Shown piece after piece: positions 9,659-19,195 of a stretch of DNA of 64,000 bases. The position numbers were made by a program, and so were the translations under genes. The notes beneath the pieces are model-generated. The model was not told the origin of the DNA, did not search any database, and saw only the letters and a program-made list of their open reading frames with translations. Source of the stretch: Sphingobium lactosutens DS20 (GTDB lineage: Bacteria; Pseudomonadota; Alphaproteobacteria; Sphingomonadales; Sphingomonadaceae); NCBI RefSeq assembly GCF_000445105.1, contig NZ_ATDP01000103.1, forward strand, positions 142,293-206,292. Direction: 5' to 3'. How positions within the stretch are numbered: the first letter of the stretch is position 1; each line of letters opens with the position of its first letter.

Positions 9659-11698
9659 TCAGAAGTTCGGCAGCAGATCGTCGCCGCGATCCGTGCTCTC
9701 GTTAATGCCATAGGCACGCTGGACCGGGTTCAGATTGCGCAGACGGTCCATGGCGCGTCGGTCGGCGACCTCGTCGCTCTCGTCGTCGGTGCCGGGGGCG
9801 GCATCGCGCTCCGTCTCATCCGGGGCCGGGGCCTGCTCCTCGGCGAGGCCGGGATGGCGCTCACGCTGAAGACCACCCTCCGCCTCCGCGAAAGCATCGG
9901 CATCGTCCGTGGATGCAGCAGCGAGGCCATCATGGGGACTGCGGACTTCGATTCCCCAGTCGTCAGCGCGGGATTCCGGCCGATCCTGATAGGGGCCATC
10001 ACTAAGCACTGGCGGCGGCATCACGCGCGCGGCAAAGTTGCGGTCCTCATAGTAGCGCAGCTTCTTTGCCCGGATCGGCGCCAGCCCCGAGACCATCACC
10101 AGTTCATCGGCGGGCGACAGTTGCATGACCTCGCCGGGCGTCAGCAGCGGCCGGGCTGTCTCCTGTCGCGACACCATGACATGGCTGAGCCAGGGCGCGA
10201 GCCGATGCCCGGCATAGTTGCGCTGCGCGCGCAGTTCGGTCGCGGTGCCGAGCGCATCGCTGATCCGTTTGGCCGTGCGTTCATCGTTCGAGCTGAAGGC
10301 GATGCGGACGTGGCAATTGTCGAGGATGGCGTTGCTCTCGCCATAGGCCTTGCTGATCTGGTTCAGGCTCTGCGCGATGAGGTAGGCGCGGATGCCATAG
10401 CCGGCCATGAAGGCGAGCGCGGTCTCGAAGAAGTCGAGGCGGCCCAGTGCCGGGAATTCGTCCAGCATCATCAGCAACTGGTGCTTGCGGCTCTTACGGG
10501 GATCGCCCTCCAGCCGCTCGGTCAGGCGGCGGCCAATCTGGTTCAGGACCAGCCGGACCAGCGGCTTGGTCCGCGAGATGTCCGAGGGCGGAATGACGAG
10601 GTAGAGCGACACCGGCGCCCTGGCATCGACGAGATCGGCGATGCGCCAGTCGCAAGCGGATGTCGTCTGCGCCACGGTCGGATCACGGTAGAGGCCAAGG
10701 AACGACATCGCCGTGGAGAGCACGCCGGACCGCTCGTTCTCGCTCTTGTTCAGCACTTCGCGCGCGGCGCTGGCGACGACGGGATGGACCTGGGGATGCT
10801 TGGACGTGCCCAGATGATTTGTCGCCATCATGCGGCGCAGGGTGCTGGCAAAGCTGCGCTGGGGATCGGAGAGAAAGGTGGCGACGCGCGCCAGCGTCTT
10901 CTCTTCCTCGGCATAGAGGACATGGAGAATGGCGCCGACCAGCAATGAGTGACTGGTTTTTTCCCAGTGCGAACGCCGCTCCAGCCCGCCTTCCGGGTCG
11001 ACGAGAATATCGGCGATATTCTGCACGTCGCGCACTTCGTCCGGGCCTTTGCGAACCTCCAGAAGCGGATTGTACCGGGCCGAGCGCGGATCGGTCGGGT
11101 TGAACAGCAGGCAGTGCGAAAAGCGCGAGCGCCAGCCGGCGGTCAGTGTCCAGTTCTCGCCCTTGATGTCGTGAACGACGACACTGCCGGTCCAGGACAG
11201 GAGAGACGGCACGACGAGGCCGACGCCCTTGCCCGAGCGGGTCGGCGCAAAGGCCATGATATGCTCAGGGCCGTCATGACGCAGATAGTCGGAGCCGAGC
11301 CGGCCGAGAAAGACACCGGCATCGCGCAGCAGGCCCGCGTTAGCGATCTCGCGCTGCGACGCCCAGCGTGACGAGCCATAAGTGGTGACGTGGCGGTTCT
11401 GACGCGCGCGCCAAAGCGATCCGACGATGGCCGCAGCGCATCCGAGAAATCCGCTAGCCCCGGCCAGCGCGCCAGCCTTGTCGAAGACCTCGGGCGCATA
11501 AGCCTCGTAATGATACCACCATCCGAACAGCTGCCATGGCCGATAGACCGGGATGCCGCACGCGATCGTCCAAGGCGCACCGAGCTGCGCCTGATAGCCC
11601 AGCATGGCGGCGGCCCATTGGGTTCCCGCCCATACGCCCAGCAGGACGATCGCGAAAACGATGAAAATCTGCCCGACTAGCAGCTTGGTGGGGGTCAT
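9659..11698 (-). CDS. traG: TraG/VirD4 coupling protein
   Basis: This type IV coupling protein (679 aa from the ATG at 11698) hands the relaxase-DNA complex to the Trb channel. I prefer this ATG over the one at 11728 because MTPTKLLVGQ is the usual N-terminus and GGAG lies about 10 bases upstream. Two membrane helices lie at about residues 8-28 and 76-96. The P-loop PTRSGKG is at 152-158 and the Walker B-like MMLDEFPALGR is near 410. The acidic, repetitive C-terminus beyond residue 590 is probably disordered. The relaxase gene that normally lies immediately upstream is 39 kb away here. Confidence 0.94.
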   Translation of the reverse strand: MTPTKLLVGQIFIVFAIVLLGVWAGTQWAAAMLGYQAQLGAPWTIACGIPVYRPWQLFGWWYHYEAYAPEVFDKAGALAGASGFLGCAAAIVGSLWRARQNRHVTTYGSSRWASQREIANAGLLRDAGVFLGRLGSDYLRHDGPEHIMAFAPTRSGKGVGLVVPSLLSWTGSVVVHDIKGENWTLTAGWRSRFSHCLLFNPTDPRSARYNPLLEVRKGPDEVRDVQNIADILVDPEGGLERRSHWEKTSHSLLVGAILHVLYAEEEKTLARVATFLSDPQRSFASTLRRMMATNHLGTSKHPQVHPVVASAAREVLNKSENERSGVLSTAMSFLGLYRDPTVAQTTSACDWRIADLVDARAPVSLYLVIPPSDISRTKPLVRLVLNQIGRRLTERLEGDPRKSRKHQLLMMLDEFPALGRLDFFETALAFMAGYGIRAYLIAQSLNQISKAYGESNAILDNCHVRIAFSSNDERTAKRISDALGTATELRAQRNYAGHRLAPWLSHVMVSRQETARPLLTPGEVMQLSPADELVMVSGLAPIRAKKLRYYEDRNFAARVMPPPVLSDGPYQDRPESRADDWGIEVRSPHDGLAAASTDDADAFAEAEGGLQRERHPGLAEEQAPAPDETERDAAPGTDDESDEVADRRAMDRLRNLNPVQRAYGINESTDRGDDLLPNF

Positions 11699-11728
11699 GT
11701 GCCTTGGCTCCGACTCGCCGGCCATCAC

Positions 11729-12053
11729 GGCAGCGCAAGTGAAACCAAGGGTGGATCAGGCCAGTTCGAGAGCGTTACATCGGTTACGCTCAGTCCAACC
11801 CGCTTAAGACGTCCTTTCAACCGCCGACGGGCAAATGACGTTGGTTCCTCATAAGCGGTCCAGCAGCTCGGCGCCCATTCAAGCCGTTTGGCAGCATTAT
11901 GCTCCCGCCCAGAATCGGACATTCGGATTTGACTGGTGTGGGACTAATCAGTCGTTCCAAGCTCGCCACCCGACCGCCCGCTTTCGCTGACAGAGGACAT
12001 TCCTGGCTTACGAGCGTATCAGATCCTCCGTCAGCGGCGCGTTGAAGCCCAAG
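11729..12053. other. Gap at the left edge of the cargo block
   Basis: I see no convincing gene here. A minus-strand frame at 11725-11922 (65 codons) overlaps the traG start and matches no family I know. The stretch lies where the conjugation backbone stops and the metabolic cargo begins, so it probably contains the left junction. No transposase fragment or clear terminal repeat is visible. Confidence 0.4.
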
Positions 12054-12479
12054 CTACGGGAGCGCGTAACCGACAGTGGCTTGGGCGATAAGGTGGTCCT
12101 CATTCCCCTGCCAGACCCGCACATCGACCGTGGCCAGTCGGCGGCCCAGCTTTAATAATCGGGCGTCTGCAATGATCGTCTCCATTTTGCAGGCGCGGAG
12201 GAAGGAGATGGACAGACCGTTTGTTACTGCCATCTCCTTTCGCCCATGGTGAGCGATAATCACCGCATAGGCTGCAACATCGGTAAGTGCCATGAGCGTT
12301 GGCCCCGATACGATCCCTCCGGGCCGACCCATGCTTGAGTTCGGATCGAGGGTCATGCGGACATGCCCAGCTTGAACATCGACCACAGCGCCAAGGGACG
12401 CGCGCGTTTCGCTCGGAAATGCGCCATCGAGAAACTCGGCAAGTTCGCTTAATGACAGACAGGGATTCATGGCATCCAA
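12054..12479 (-). CDS. PaaI-family hotdog thioesterase
   Basis: This 141-aa protein is a single hotdog domain of the PaaI/YdiI type, predicted to hydrolyse acyl-CoA or aryl-CoA thioesters in the cytoplasm. The segment SMGRPGGIVSGPTLMALTDV near residues 49-68 contains the helix-capping GG and the catalytic-region Asp typical of PaaI proteins. A start nine bases downstream (MNPCLSL) is equally possible. The neighbours (a broken membrane protein, then molybdenum-cofactor genes) give no substrate hint. Confidence 0.8.
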   Translation of the reverse strand: MDAMNPCLSLSELAEFLDGAFPSETRASLGAVVDVQAGHVRMTLDPNSSMGRPGGIVSGPTLMALTDVAAYAVIIAHHGRKEMAVTNGLSISFLRACKMETIIADARLLKLGRRLATVDVRVWQGNEDHLIAQATVGYALP

Positions 12480-12559
12480 TCAATTGAAAAGTTTGGCCTT
12501 CAAGACGCTCATTAGCGGTTGAGGTTGTTCCAACGGAATGAGGTACCCCGTTTCTTCGA

Positions 12560-13300
12560 TTATCGAAAGGGTGGCATCTGGAATGCCGCTAGCCAGCGTT
12601 CGGCTCTCTTCAATTCATACAGGCGCCCTCTTGACTTGAGCGCGCCGGCGGTTGGCAGGATCACCATCACGACGGTGGCGAAGTACGCCTGAAGGATCTG
12701 GAGGCGCAGGCCCATTCCGCCCGAAATCATCGTCGTGGGCCCCACGCCGGACAGGGAGAAAATGCTGGCGATGGTGACGAGGATGACGATGGAGGTGACT
12801 GCACCGAAACGCCCAAGTCGTAGCGTTGCCAGCATCATCGGCAGAAAGGGCAACGCGAGAAGGGGGATCTGGCCCTAGCCAAACGTGACAGTCGCCACGG
12901 CGCACACAGCCAGCATGATCGCCCATGCCTCTATCGCCCTGATCCGGTCGACGCGTTTCATCCACCTGTTGATGTACCCTCCAAGCAGGAGGATCATCGG
13001 CGGGCCGAATGCGATCACGCCCACTGCATGGGCGGTGAACCAATCACGCCACGTCGTCCAATAGGGCGCCCGGCCGGCGATATGGACGAACAAGGCCCCG
13101 ACAAATGCGACGACCAGCGGAACGGCGATGCCGGCAACGGCTACAAACCAGAGAATCTCGCGAGCGGACAAGAATTGTCCGAAACGGGGATAGGCACGAC
13201 GGACCATCCACGCCGCGGCGAAGGCTTCGCCGACATTTGTGATCGCCAGCGGCATGGCGACCTTCCAGCCAAGTCCAAATACCAAGCTGGAAAGCGCCAT
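12560..13300 (-). pseudogene. MASE1-type sensory membrane protein, broken by an in-frame TAG and truncated
   Basis: Two minus-strand pieces in the same frame, 12875-13300 and 12560-12874, are separated only by a TAG at 12875-12877. Across the stop the protein reads naturally (VTFG, stop, GQIPLLALPFLPMMLATLRLG), so a single nonsense change from a sense codon is the simplest explanation. The hydrophobic pattern and motifs such as TAHAVGVIAFGPPMILLL fit the MASE1 sensory membrane domain found ahead of kinases and GGDEF proteins. The output domain is absent after residue 95 of the second piece, and no good start codon is visible at the 5' end. It is probably non-functional. Confidence 0.7.
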
Positions 13301-13651
13301 TGGCTGGAATGCGCCGGTGGATGCTGCCGTGAGTTGTCCGGACTGCGCCCACTCAAGCCGTTCGACCGCAATATTACGATGCTTGAAAGCGGACCGCCCG
13401 ATTATGACTGGGCCTGGGACAAACCTGCCATTCAGTTTTGTATTTGCGAGCGGCAGGTTTTGGTTTGGAAACAGACATCGGTAATTTTACCGTCATTGCT
13501 CTTTGAAACGGGCAGCCTTGGCGGAGAGGCTGGCGGCCCAGCAAGACCCTGGCGATAAAATTATTGAAAGGGTGCACCCCACGGGCCCGCCTCACCTGTC
13601 CAGGAACTATTAAAAAGATTAAACATCGCCGAAAGCGCGCGATTCTGATCA

Positions 13652-13669
13652 GGCCACATCTAAGTGGCC
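13652..13669. terminator. Weak hairpin downstream of mobA
   Basis: GGCCAC and GTGGCC form a perfect 6-bp stem around a 6-base loop, about 50 bases after the mobA stop. No T-run follows on the minus strand, so an intrinsic terminator is only a possibility. Confidence 0.25.
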
Positions 13670-13720
13670 AGTCAACTCTGCGATTAGCAGTTTAAGAATC
13701 CCTTCGAGATGATGTTGTGA

Positions 13721-14242
13721 TTATTCAAAAATTTCATGTAGATCTGTAGCTACATTAATGTTTCTCCAGGCGAGATTATCGACTTTTATTAATTGACAGC
13801 CTGAGGCGCTGATCCATGACCGCACGGACCGGTGGCCGCTGACAATATGCGCGTTCAAGCGAGCACATAGCGATGCTGGCCAAATACCCACCATATACTG
13901 GTCAGCGAAACAAACTGGCCCAGTTCCGAGCGAGCGAGCGAGGTCACTTGGAAGTGGATAGGTGTCTAACGGAACTGTCAGAACAGCGTCGAAGCCGTTA
14001 CGGCGGCCATATTCCAAGGCCGCGGCCATGCCCCCCAACGGCCCAAGGCCCGGGCCCGGCACGTCCGGGATGGAGGTCCACTCCAGCCAGCTACGCCCGC
14101 ACAAGACGATATCGTCGACCTGAGGCTGCAAGGCGGCATGGACGTGGTCCAGAAGCGTAACGCCATCAATCCGCGCCATGGCCTTGTCGGAGCCGAAGCG
14201 CCGCGACATGCCACCTCCAATGATCGCTCCCAGCAGGGCCAT
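13721..14242 (-). CDS. mobA: Molybdenum cofactor guanylyltransferase MobA
   Basis: This 173-aa enzyme attaches GMP from GTP to molybdopterin, giving the MGD cofactor required by the NasA nitrate reductase encoded upstream in the same operon. The start at 14242 (MALLGAIIGGGMSRRFGSDK) lies 1 base after the moeA TGA. The nucleotide-binding motif GGGMSRRFGSDKA is at residues 8-20, and PLGGMAAALEYG and the VPLDTYPLP metal-site region are intact. A longer start at 14317 would lie inside moeA and is rejected. Confidence 0.9.
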   Translation of the reverse strand: MALLGAIIGGGMSRRFGSDKAMARIDGVTLLDHVHAALQPQVDDIVLCGRSWLEWTSIPDVPGPGLGPLGGMAAALEYGRRNGFDAVLTVPLDTYPLPSDLARSLGTGPVCFADQYMVGIWPASLCARLNAHIVSGHRSVRSWISASGCQLIKVDNLAWRNINVATDLHEIFE

Positions 14243-14243
14243 G

Positions 14244-15461
14244 TCAGAAGCGCAGGCATTGTAGAACGGAACCTGCCGGACCGGCAGGCACACCTGCCCG
14301 TCGCTCGACGAGGACATCCGCTTGCGCCAGCATCATCTGCGCCGACGCCTGCTGGCGTTCAATAGTTCGAACGGTATTGCCCTGCGTCACCCCGCATAAG
14401 AACTGATCCCTGTCGCCGCCTTCCTCCAAAGCAAGGGACGACGCATGGCTGGACCAGCGCAAGGCAGAGGCGAAACCGGCGCCTGACATGGCCGCGATCA
14501 TCGGCGCCAGAAACAGACGCGCGGTCGTCAGGGCGGCAGTCGGATTTCCTGGTAGGCCCAGAATGTGAGTCCTGCCGATTCTGCCATACCACAGAGGCTT
14601 GCCCGGCTTCATGGCAACGCCCGCGAAGGCGAGGCGCAGGCCGAGCGGCAGGAGCGCTGCGCGGGCCAGATCCCGATGTCCATGCGATGCGCCCCCCGCC
14701 AGCACCAAAATGTCGGTTTCGGAAAGCGCGGCCTGCGCGGCATCGCGCAGGCTGTCGATCCGGTCGGTCGCGCGTGACATGCCGGTCAGCTTGCCGCCCC
14801 ATTGCCGCGCTATCAGCGTCAAAGCTTCGCTTAGACTATCAGGAACGGTATCGGCCTGCATTGCGGCCTTGCCGGGTTCGACCAGTTCGTCGCCATTGGT
14901 CATGACATGCACGCGCGGCCGGCGCCATACGGTCACACCCTCTACGTCGGCGGCGGCGGTCACGACCATGGCCCGCGCATCCATGCGGGTGCCTGCGGTC
15001 AGCAATGTCTGGCCTCGCGCAAAATCATCGCCGCGCCTGCGGACATGGCCCTTGCCACCCCTGTCCGTCAGTATGACATGTTTCCCGTCGATCATCGCAT
15101 ATTCGCGCATGACGACACGGTCGGCACCCGGAGGCATCGGCGCGCCGGTCGATATTCGAACCGCCGTGCCGGGTGGCAACGGCACTGGAAGCGGTCCACC
15201 GGCGCCACTTTCGCCGGAGAGGCGAAACCGGATGACCCCTTGCGCAAGATCGCGGGAATGCACGGCATATCCGTCCATAGCCGCGCAGTCCCGCCGTGGC
15301 GAATCAATCCCGGCGACGACATCCCTGGCAAGGACGCGCCGGCCTGCCTTGCCAAGAGGCACGAACTCAAAACCTAGCGGCACGCAACTCTTCCGCACGA
15401 TCGCCTGCGCTTCATCGAAGCCAATGGTCGCGGCGCACGCAATGCTGGTTGCTGCGGTCAT
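14244..15461 (-). CDS. moeA: Molybdopterin molybdotransferase MoeA
   Basis: This 405-aa enzyme inserts molybdate into adenylylated molybdopterin. Visible MoeA landmarks are the N-terminal SPRRDCAAMDGYAV segment (residues 54-67), the STGAPMPPGAD motif near 104-114, a domain-III segment LAGGASHGHRDL and the late LPGNPTAALTT motif. It follows cobA by 9 bases and is followed by mobA after 1 base, so molybdenum insertion and guanylylation are co-expressed with the enzyme that uses the cofactor. Confidence 0.93.
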   Translation of the reverse strand: MTAATSIACAATIGFDEAQAIVRKSCVPLGFEFVPLGKAGRRVLARDVVAGIDSPRRDCAAMDGYAVHSRDLAQGVIRFRLSGESGAGGPLPVPLPPGTAVRISTGAPMPPGADRVVMREYAMIDGKHVILTDRGGKGHVRRRGDDFARGQTLLTAGTRMDARAMVVTAAADVEGVTVWRRPRVHVMTNGDELVEPGKAAMQADTVPDSLSEALTLIARQWGGKLTGMSRATDRIDSLRDAAQAALSETDILVLAGGASHGHRDLARAALLPLGLRLAFAGVAMKPGKPLWYGRIGRTHILGLPGNPTAALTTARLFLAPMIAAMSGAGFASALRWSSHASSLALEEGGDRDQFLCGVTQGNTVRTIERQQASAQMMLAQADVLVERRAGVPAGPAGSVLQCLRF

Positions 15462-15470
15462 GACGCGGCC

Positions 15471-16259
15471 CTAGTGCGTCATGACATTGTCGGCAACCGC
15501 CCCGGCTACGACGGTCAGATCGGGTTGCGCCACCGCTTTTCCTATCAGGATCAGCGTCGGGCGATCCTGGGCAAAGGACTCGATCACCAAAGGCAGCAGG
15601 TCCAGCCGGGTTCGCAGCATCTGCTCTTGCGGCAGGGACGCGTCGCACGTGATGAGCGCTGGGGTCGACCCGGGCAAGCCAGCGGCGATCAGGGCGCGAC
15701 TGAGTTCGGGCGCGGCATCCCGGCCCATATAGACCGCTAGCGTGCTGGTCGGATCGGCCAGCGCATTCCAGTCCAGATCGAGCGCCTGCCCACGCCGACT
15801 GTGCGCGGTGACGAACTGAACGCGGCGGGCGATACCCCGGAGAGAAAGGGACACGCCCGCCGACGCCGCCACCGCGCTGGCGGCCGTCACGCCGGGGCAA
15901 ATCCGAACGCGCGCGCCGATCGCACGCAGGGCGGACATTTCCTCGGCTGCTCTGGCGAACATGGCTGGGTCGCCGCCCTTCAGGCGCACGATGCGCCTGC
16001 CCGCCAGCGATGCGGCGACCAACATCTGGTCGATCGTCAATTGATCCTTCGAATGGCGGCCGGATCGTTTGCCTACGCTTACCCGCTCGACACTGGAGGG
16101 GATCAGGTCCACCACGCCCGGCCCGACCAGCGCATCATAGAAGACGACCTCTGCCGCTGCGATCAGCTTCTCGGCCTTTCGCGTCAGAAGGTCGGGATCG
16201 CCGGGGCCAGCCCCCACCAGCCACACGTCTCCGGGCGCGATCAGGTCATTCCGCGGCAT
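15471..16259 (-). CDS. cobA: Uroporphyrinogen-III C-methyltransferase
   Basis: This 262-aa SAM-dependent enzyme converts uroporphyrinogen III to precorrin-2, the first committed step to the siroheme needed by NirB. The ATG at 16259 overlaps the end of nasA by 14 bases. Landmarks are VGAGPGDPDLLT (residues 15-26), YDALVGP, SVGKRSGRH, the SAM-site RLKGGDPAMFAR and CPGVTAASA. It lacks the CysG dehydrogenase/chelatase half, so later siroheme steps must be encoded elsewhere. Confidence 0.93.
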   Translation of the reverse strand: MPRNDLIAPGDVWLVGAGPGDPDLLTRKAEKLIAAAEVVFYDALVGPGVVDLIPSSVERVSVGKRSGRHSKDQLTIDQMLVAASLAGRRIVRLKGGDPAMFARAAEEMSALRAIGARVRICPGVTAASAVAASAGVSLSLRGIARRVQFVTAHSRRGQALDLDWNALADPTSTLAVYMGRDAAPELSRALIAAGLPGSTPALITCDASLPQEQMLRTRLDLLPLVIESFAQDRPTLILIGKAVAQPDLTVVAGAVADNVMTH

Positions 16260-18855
16260 CAAGCGTCTCCTGCATGGTCTGGGTAAAGATGGTCGCGATC
16301 GCGGGGCGGCACGATCCGCAATTTGTGCCCGCCCCAAGTGCGGCGCCGACAGCGGCGACATCCATCAGATGCTGGTCGCGGATCGCAGCGACGATCTGGT
16401 TGAGGCCGATGTCGAAGCAGACGCACACGGTCGCGCCTTTGTCGGGCTGACTGCCCGGACCACGTGCCGCGAGCACCGAACCACCCACGTTGACCGCTTC
16501 CAACTGCGCGATCAGCCAGTCGCGGGAGGGCAGGAGGCCGGTGCGCGTCACGAACAGGACGGCTTGCAAACGGCCTTCGTTGATGCTGGCGACGCGGCGC
16601 GTGCCCTTCGCCCGGTCCAGCGCCTCGACCCGCTCGCCATGAGGAAGCAATGCCTCGAGCCGAGCGGGATCGCCGTTCCCGGCTACTTCGAACAGGGCGC
16701 CCCCCGGCACGGTGATTTTGGTGGCCCACAGGCAGGGGATGTGCGGGAAGGTCTCTCCCCGCAGGATCAGGAAGCCCTTCCATTCGGTCTCGACCCGCGT
16801 GACGCTGGCGGGCGTGGACTTGAAGCCCGGCTGCCCCGAATGTGGGTCCACCAGCGGACGCGGCAGGAGCCCGGTGCGCCCGCCGCTGCTCGTGCGATCG
16901 GTCCAGTGGATCGGCGTGAAAATCTCACCCACACGCTGCCCTTCGTTCAGGGCGACGCGAAAGACGCTGTTCCCCTGCGCAGTATCGACCCGCGCCAGAT
17001 CGCCATCGGCAAGCCCCAGCGCCGCCGCGTCCTGCGGATGGACTTCCACGAGCGGCTCTTCACGATGCCGCGACAATTTGGGCGACAGGCCGGTGCGGCT
17101 CATCGTGTGCCACTGGTCGCGATAGCGCCCGGTGTTGAGCGTCATCGGCCAGTCCTTGAGCGGCGGCTGCACGTCCATTTGTCTGGTCAGCACCAGTCGC
17201 GCCTTGCCCTCGGGCGTGGCAAACGAGCGATCGGCAAAAGGCCGACCGCCCCACCGGAACGGCTCCATCGCCTCATAGGCTTCGTTGCCGATCGTCGCCT
17301 TGTCCTTAAGGTTCAGCAATCGTTGCCCGTCATTCTGATAGGCGGTCAGGCGCGCATGTTCGCGCCATATGTCGGCGGGCCGGTCATAGGCGAAGGCGTT
17401 GGCCCACCCCATGCGACGGCCCACTTCCTTCACGATCCACCAGTCGGGCTTTGCCTCACCCGGCAGCGCCATGAAGGGACGCTGGCGGCTGATCGTGCGG
17501 TCCGAATTGGTGACCGTGCCGTCCTTCTCCCCCCATCCGGCGGCGGGCAGGCTGACATGGGCGTGCGTGCTGCTGTCGGTGTTGGCCATGATGTCCGACA
17601 CGACGAGGAAGGGGACAAAGGCCAAAGCGTCGCGTACGCGGCCTGCGTCGGGCATCGATACGGCGGGGTTGGTCGCCATGATCCACAGCGCCTTGATCCG
17701 CCCTTCGTCCACTGCGCGAAACAGATCGACGGCCTTCAGCCCCGGCTTGGTCGCCATGTTGGGCGCGGCCCAGAAGCGGCCCACGCGCGCCACATTGTCC
17801 GGCGCAAAGTCCATGTGCGCCGCAAGGGTCGAGGCAAGGCCGCCGACCTCGCGCCCGCCCATCGCATTGGGCTGCCCGGTAATCGAAAAGGGTGCCGCGC
17901 CCGGCTTGCCGATGCGGCCGGTGGCAAGATGGACGTTGATGATCGCATTGACCTGATCGGTCCCGCGGATCGACTGGTTCACGCCCTGGCTGAACAGTGT
18001 GACGGTGCGCGGTGTCGCGGCGAACATTTCGAAAAACTGCTTGATGAGCGCGGGCTCGACATCGCATGTCTGCGCCGTCGTCCAAAGGTCATGACCGTTC
18101 CGGATATGCTCCCAGAAGCCTTCTGGCGCGGTGATCGAGCGCTCGATGAACGTCCGGTCGATCGTCCATGTCGCATTACACCAGGCCAGCAGCCCGTTCA
18201 TAAGCGCAACGTCGGTTCCGGGGCGGATGGGCAGGTGCAGGTCCGCGCCTTCGCAAGTCTCGGTGCGGCGCGGGTCGATGACGACCAGCTTCGTGCCGCG
18301 TGCCGCCCGCGCCGCCTGTATCCGCTGATAGACGATCGGGTGGCACCAGGCGGTGTTCGATCCCACCAGGACGATGAGGTCCGCCGCGTCGAGATCGTCA
18401 TAGCTTGCCGGAACGATGTCTTCGCCGAAGGCGCGGTTATGCCCCGCGACCGCGCTCGACATGCACAAGCGGCTGTTGGTGTCGATATTGGCCGACCCGA
18501 TGAAGCCCTTCATCAGTTTGTTGGCGACATAATAGTCTTCGGTCATCAACTGGCCGGAGACGTAGAAGGCGACGCTGTCGGGGCCGTGGCGATCGATCGC
18601 GTCCCTGAAGCGCTTTGCCACAAGGTCGAGCGCCTTGTCCCAGCCCGCCCGCTTGCCCCCGATCATCGGATGCAGCAACCGCCCCTGAAGACCGACCGTC
18701 TCGCCCAGATGCGTGCCCTTGGAACAGAGGCGCCCGCCGTTGGCCGGGTGCGCCTCATCCCCCCTCACAGAAACCAATCGCGGGCCGGTCGGCGTCGCGA
18801 CGATGCCGCAGCCGACGCCGCAATAGGCGCAGGTGGTGCGGACCGCCTCTTGCAT
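16246..18855 (-). CDS. nasA: Assimilatory nitrate reductase catalytic subunit with C-terminal [2Fe-2S] domain
   Basis: This 869-aa cytoplasmic molybdoenzyme reduces nitrate to nitrite. The start at 18855 (MQEAVRTTCAYCGVGCG) overlaps the nirD stop by one base. An N-terminal Cys cluster (CAYCGVGC plus the Cys of GGRLCSKGTH) binds [4Fe-4S]. The large bis-MGD domain includes SNTAWCHP, VIDPRRTETCEGAD and the C-terminal QWHTMSRTG region. The last about 80 residues carry CVCFDIGLNQI and NCGSCRP, a BFD-like [2Fe-2S] domain common in NasA. The downstream cofactor genes fit this role. Confidence 0.95.
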   Translation of the reverse strand: MQEAVRTTCAYCGVGCGIVATPTGPRLVSVRGDEAHPANGGRLCSKGTHLGETVGLQGRLLHPMIGGKRAGWDKALDLVAKRFRDAIDRHGPDSVAFYVSGQLMTEDYYVANKLMKGFIGSANIDTNSRLCMSSAVAGHNRAFGEDIVPASYDDLDAADLIVLVGSNTAWCHPIVYQRIQAARAARGTKLVVIDPRRTETCEGADLHLPIRPGTDVALMNGLLAWCNATWTIDRTFIERSITAPEGFWEHIRNGHDLWTTAQTCDVEPALIKQFFEMFAATPRTVTLFSQGVNQSIRGTDQVNAIINVHLATGRIGKPGAAPFSITGQPNAMGGREVGGLASTLAAHMDFAPDNVARVGRFWAAPNMATKPGLKAVDLFRAVDEGRIKALWIMATNPAVSMPDAGRVRDALAFVPFLVVSDIMANTDSSTHAHVSLPAAGWGEKDGTVTNSDRTISRQRPFMALPGEAKPDWWIVKEVGRRMGWANAFAYDRPADIWREHARLTAYQNDGQRLLNLKDKATIGNEAYEAMEPFRWGGRPFADRSFATPEGKARLVLTRQMDVQPPLKDWPMTLNTGRYRDQWHTMSRTGLSPKLSRHREEPLVEVHPQDAAALGLADGDLARVDTAQGNSVFRVALNEGQRVGEIFTPIHWTDRTSSGGRTGLLPRPLVDPHSGQPGFKSTPASVTRVETEWKGFLILRGETFPHIPCLWATKITVPGGALFEVAGNGDPARLEALLPHGERVEALDRAKGTRRVASINEGRLQAVLFVTRTGLLPSRDWLIAQLEAVNVGGSVLAARGPGSQPDKGATVCVCFDIGLNQIVAAIRDQHLMDVAAVGAALGAGTNCGSCRPAIATIFTQTMQETLDAAE

Positions 18856-19190
18856 CAGGCGGCCGCCTGCATGGCGTCGGGCTGCGCGATCAGGATGCGG
18901 CCGCCCTCCTGACGCACTTCGATGACAGGCGTGCATCCCTCGTCCGCACCCTGCGCCTGCCCGGTCCTGAGCGCGATGTTCCAGTTGTGCAGCGGGCAGG
19001 CGACGCTGTGCCCATGCACGATGCCCTGGCTGAGCGGCCCCTTCTTGTGCGGGCATTCGTTGACCAGCGCGAAGACATGATCATCACCTGTGCGGAACAC
19101 CGCAAGATCCTTCTGCCCCGCGATCTGGACGGTGCGGGCACCGCGCTGGGGGATGTCGTCCAGCGTTCCGATGTCAATCCATGTGGTCAT
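18855..19190 (-). CDS. nirD: Nitrite reductase small subunit, Rieske-type NirD
   Basis: This 111-aa subunit of NADH-dependent assimilatory nitrite reductase starts at the ATG at 19190, 5 bases after nirB. The protein is a single Rieske-like domain in which both cluster motifs are intact: CPH (with GPLSQG after it) near residue 45 and CPLHNW near residue 66. Upstream in-frame starts lie inside nirB. It probably mediates electron transfer with NirB. Confidence 0.92.
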   Translation of the reverse strand: MTTWIDIGTLDDIPQRGARTVQIAGQKDLAVFRTGDDHVFALVNECPHKKGPLSQGIVHGHSVACPLHNWNIALRTGQAQGADEGCTPVIEVRQEGGRILIAQPDAMQAAA

Positions 19191-19195
19191 GTCGT

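Noticed and set aside
11725..11922. A 65-codon minus-strand frame overlapping the traG start
   Set aside because: It has no recognisable motif and no clear ribosome-binding site. It may be real, but I cannot support it.
16369..18912. An 847-codon plus-strand open frame opposite nasA
   Set aside because: It is the GC-driven mirror of a well-supported gene, has no recognisable domain and is rich in Arg, His, Gly and Pro. nasA explains the sequence fully.
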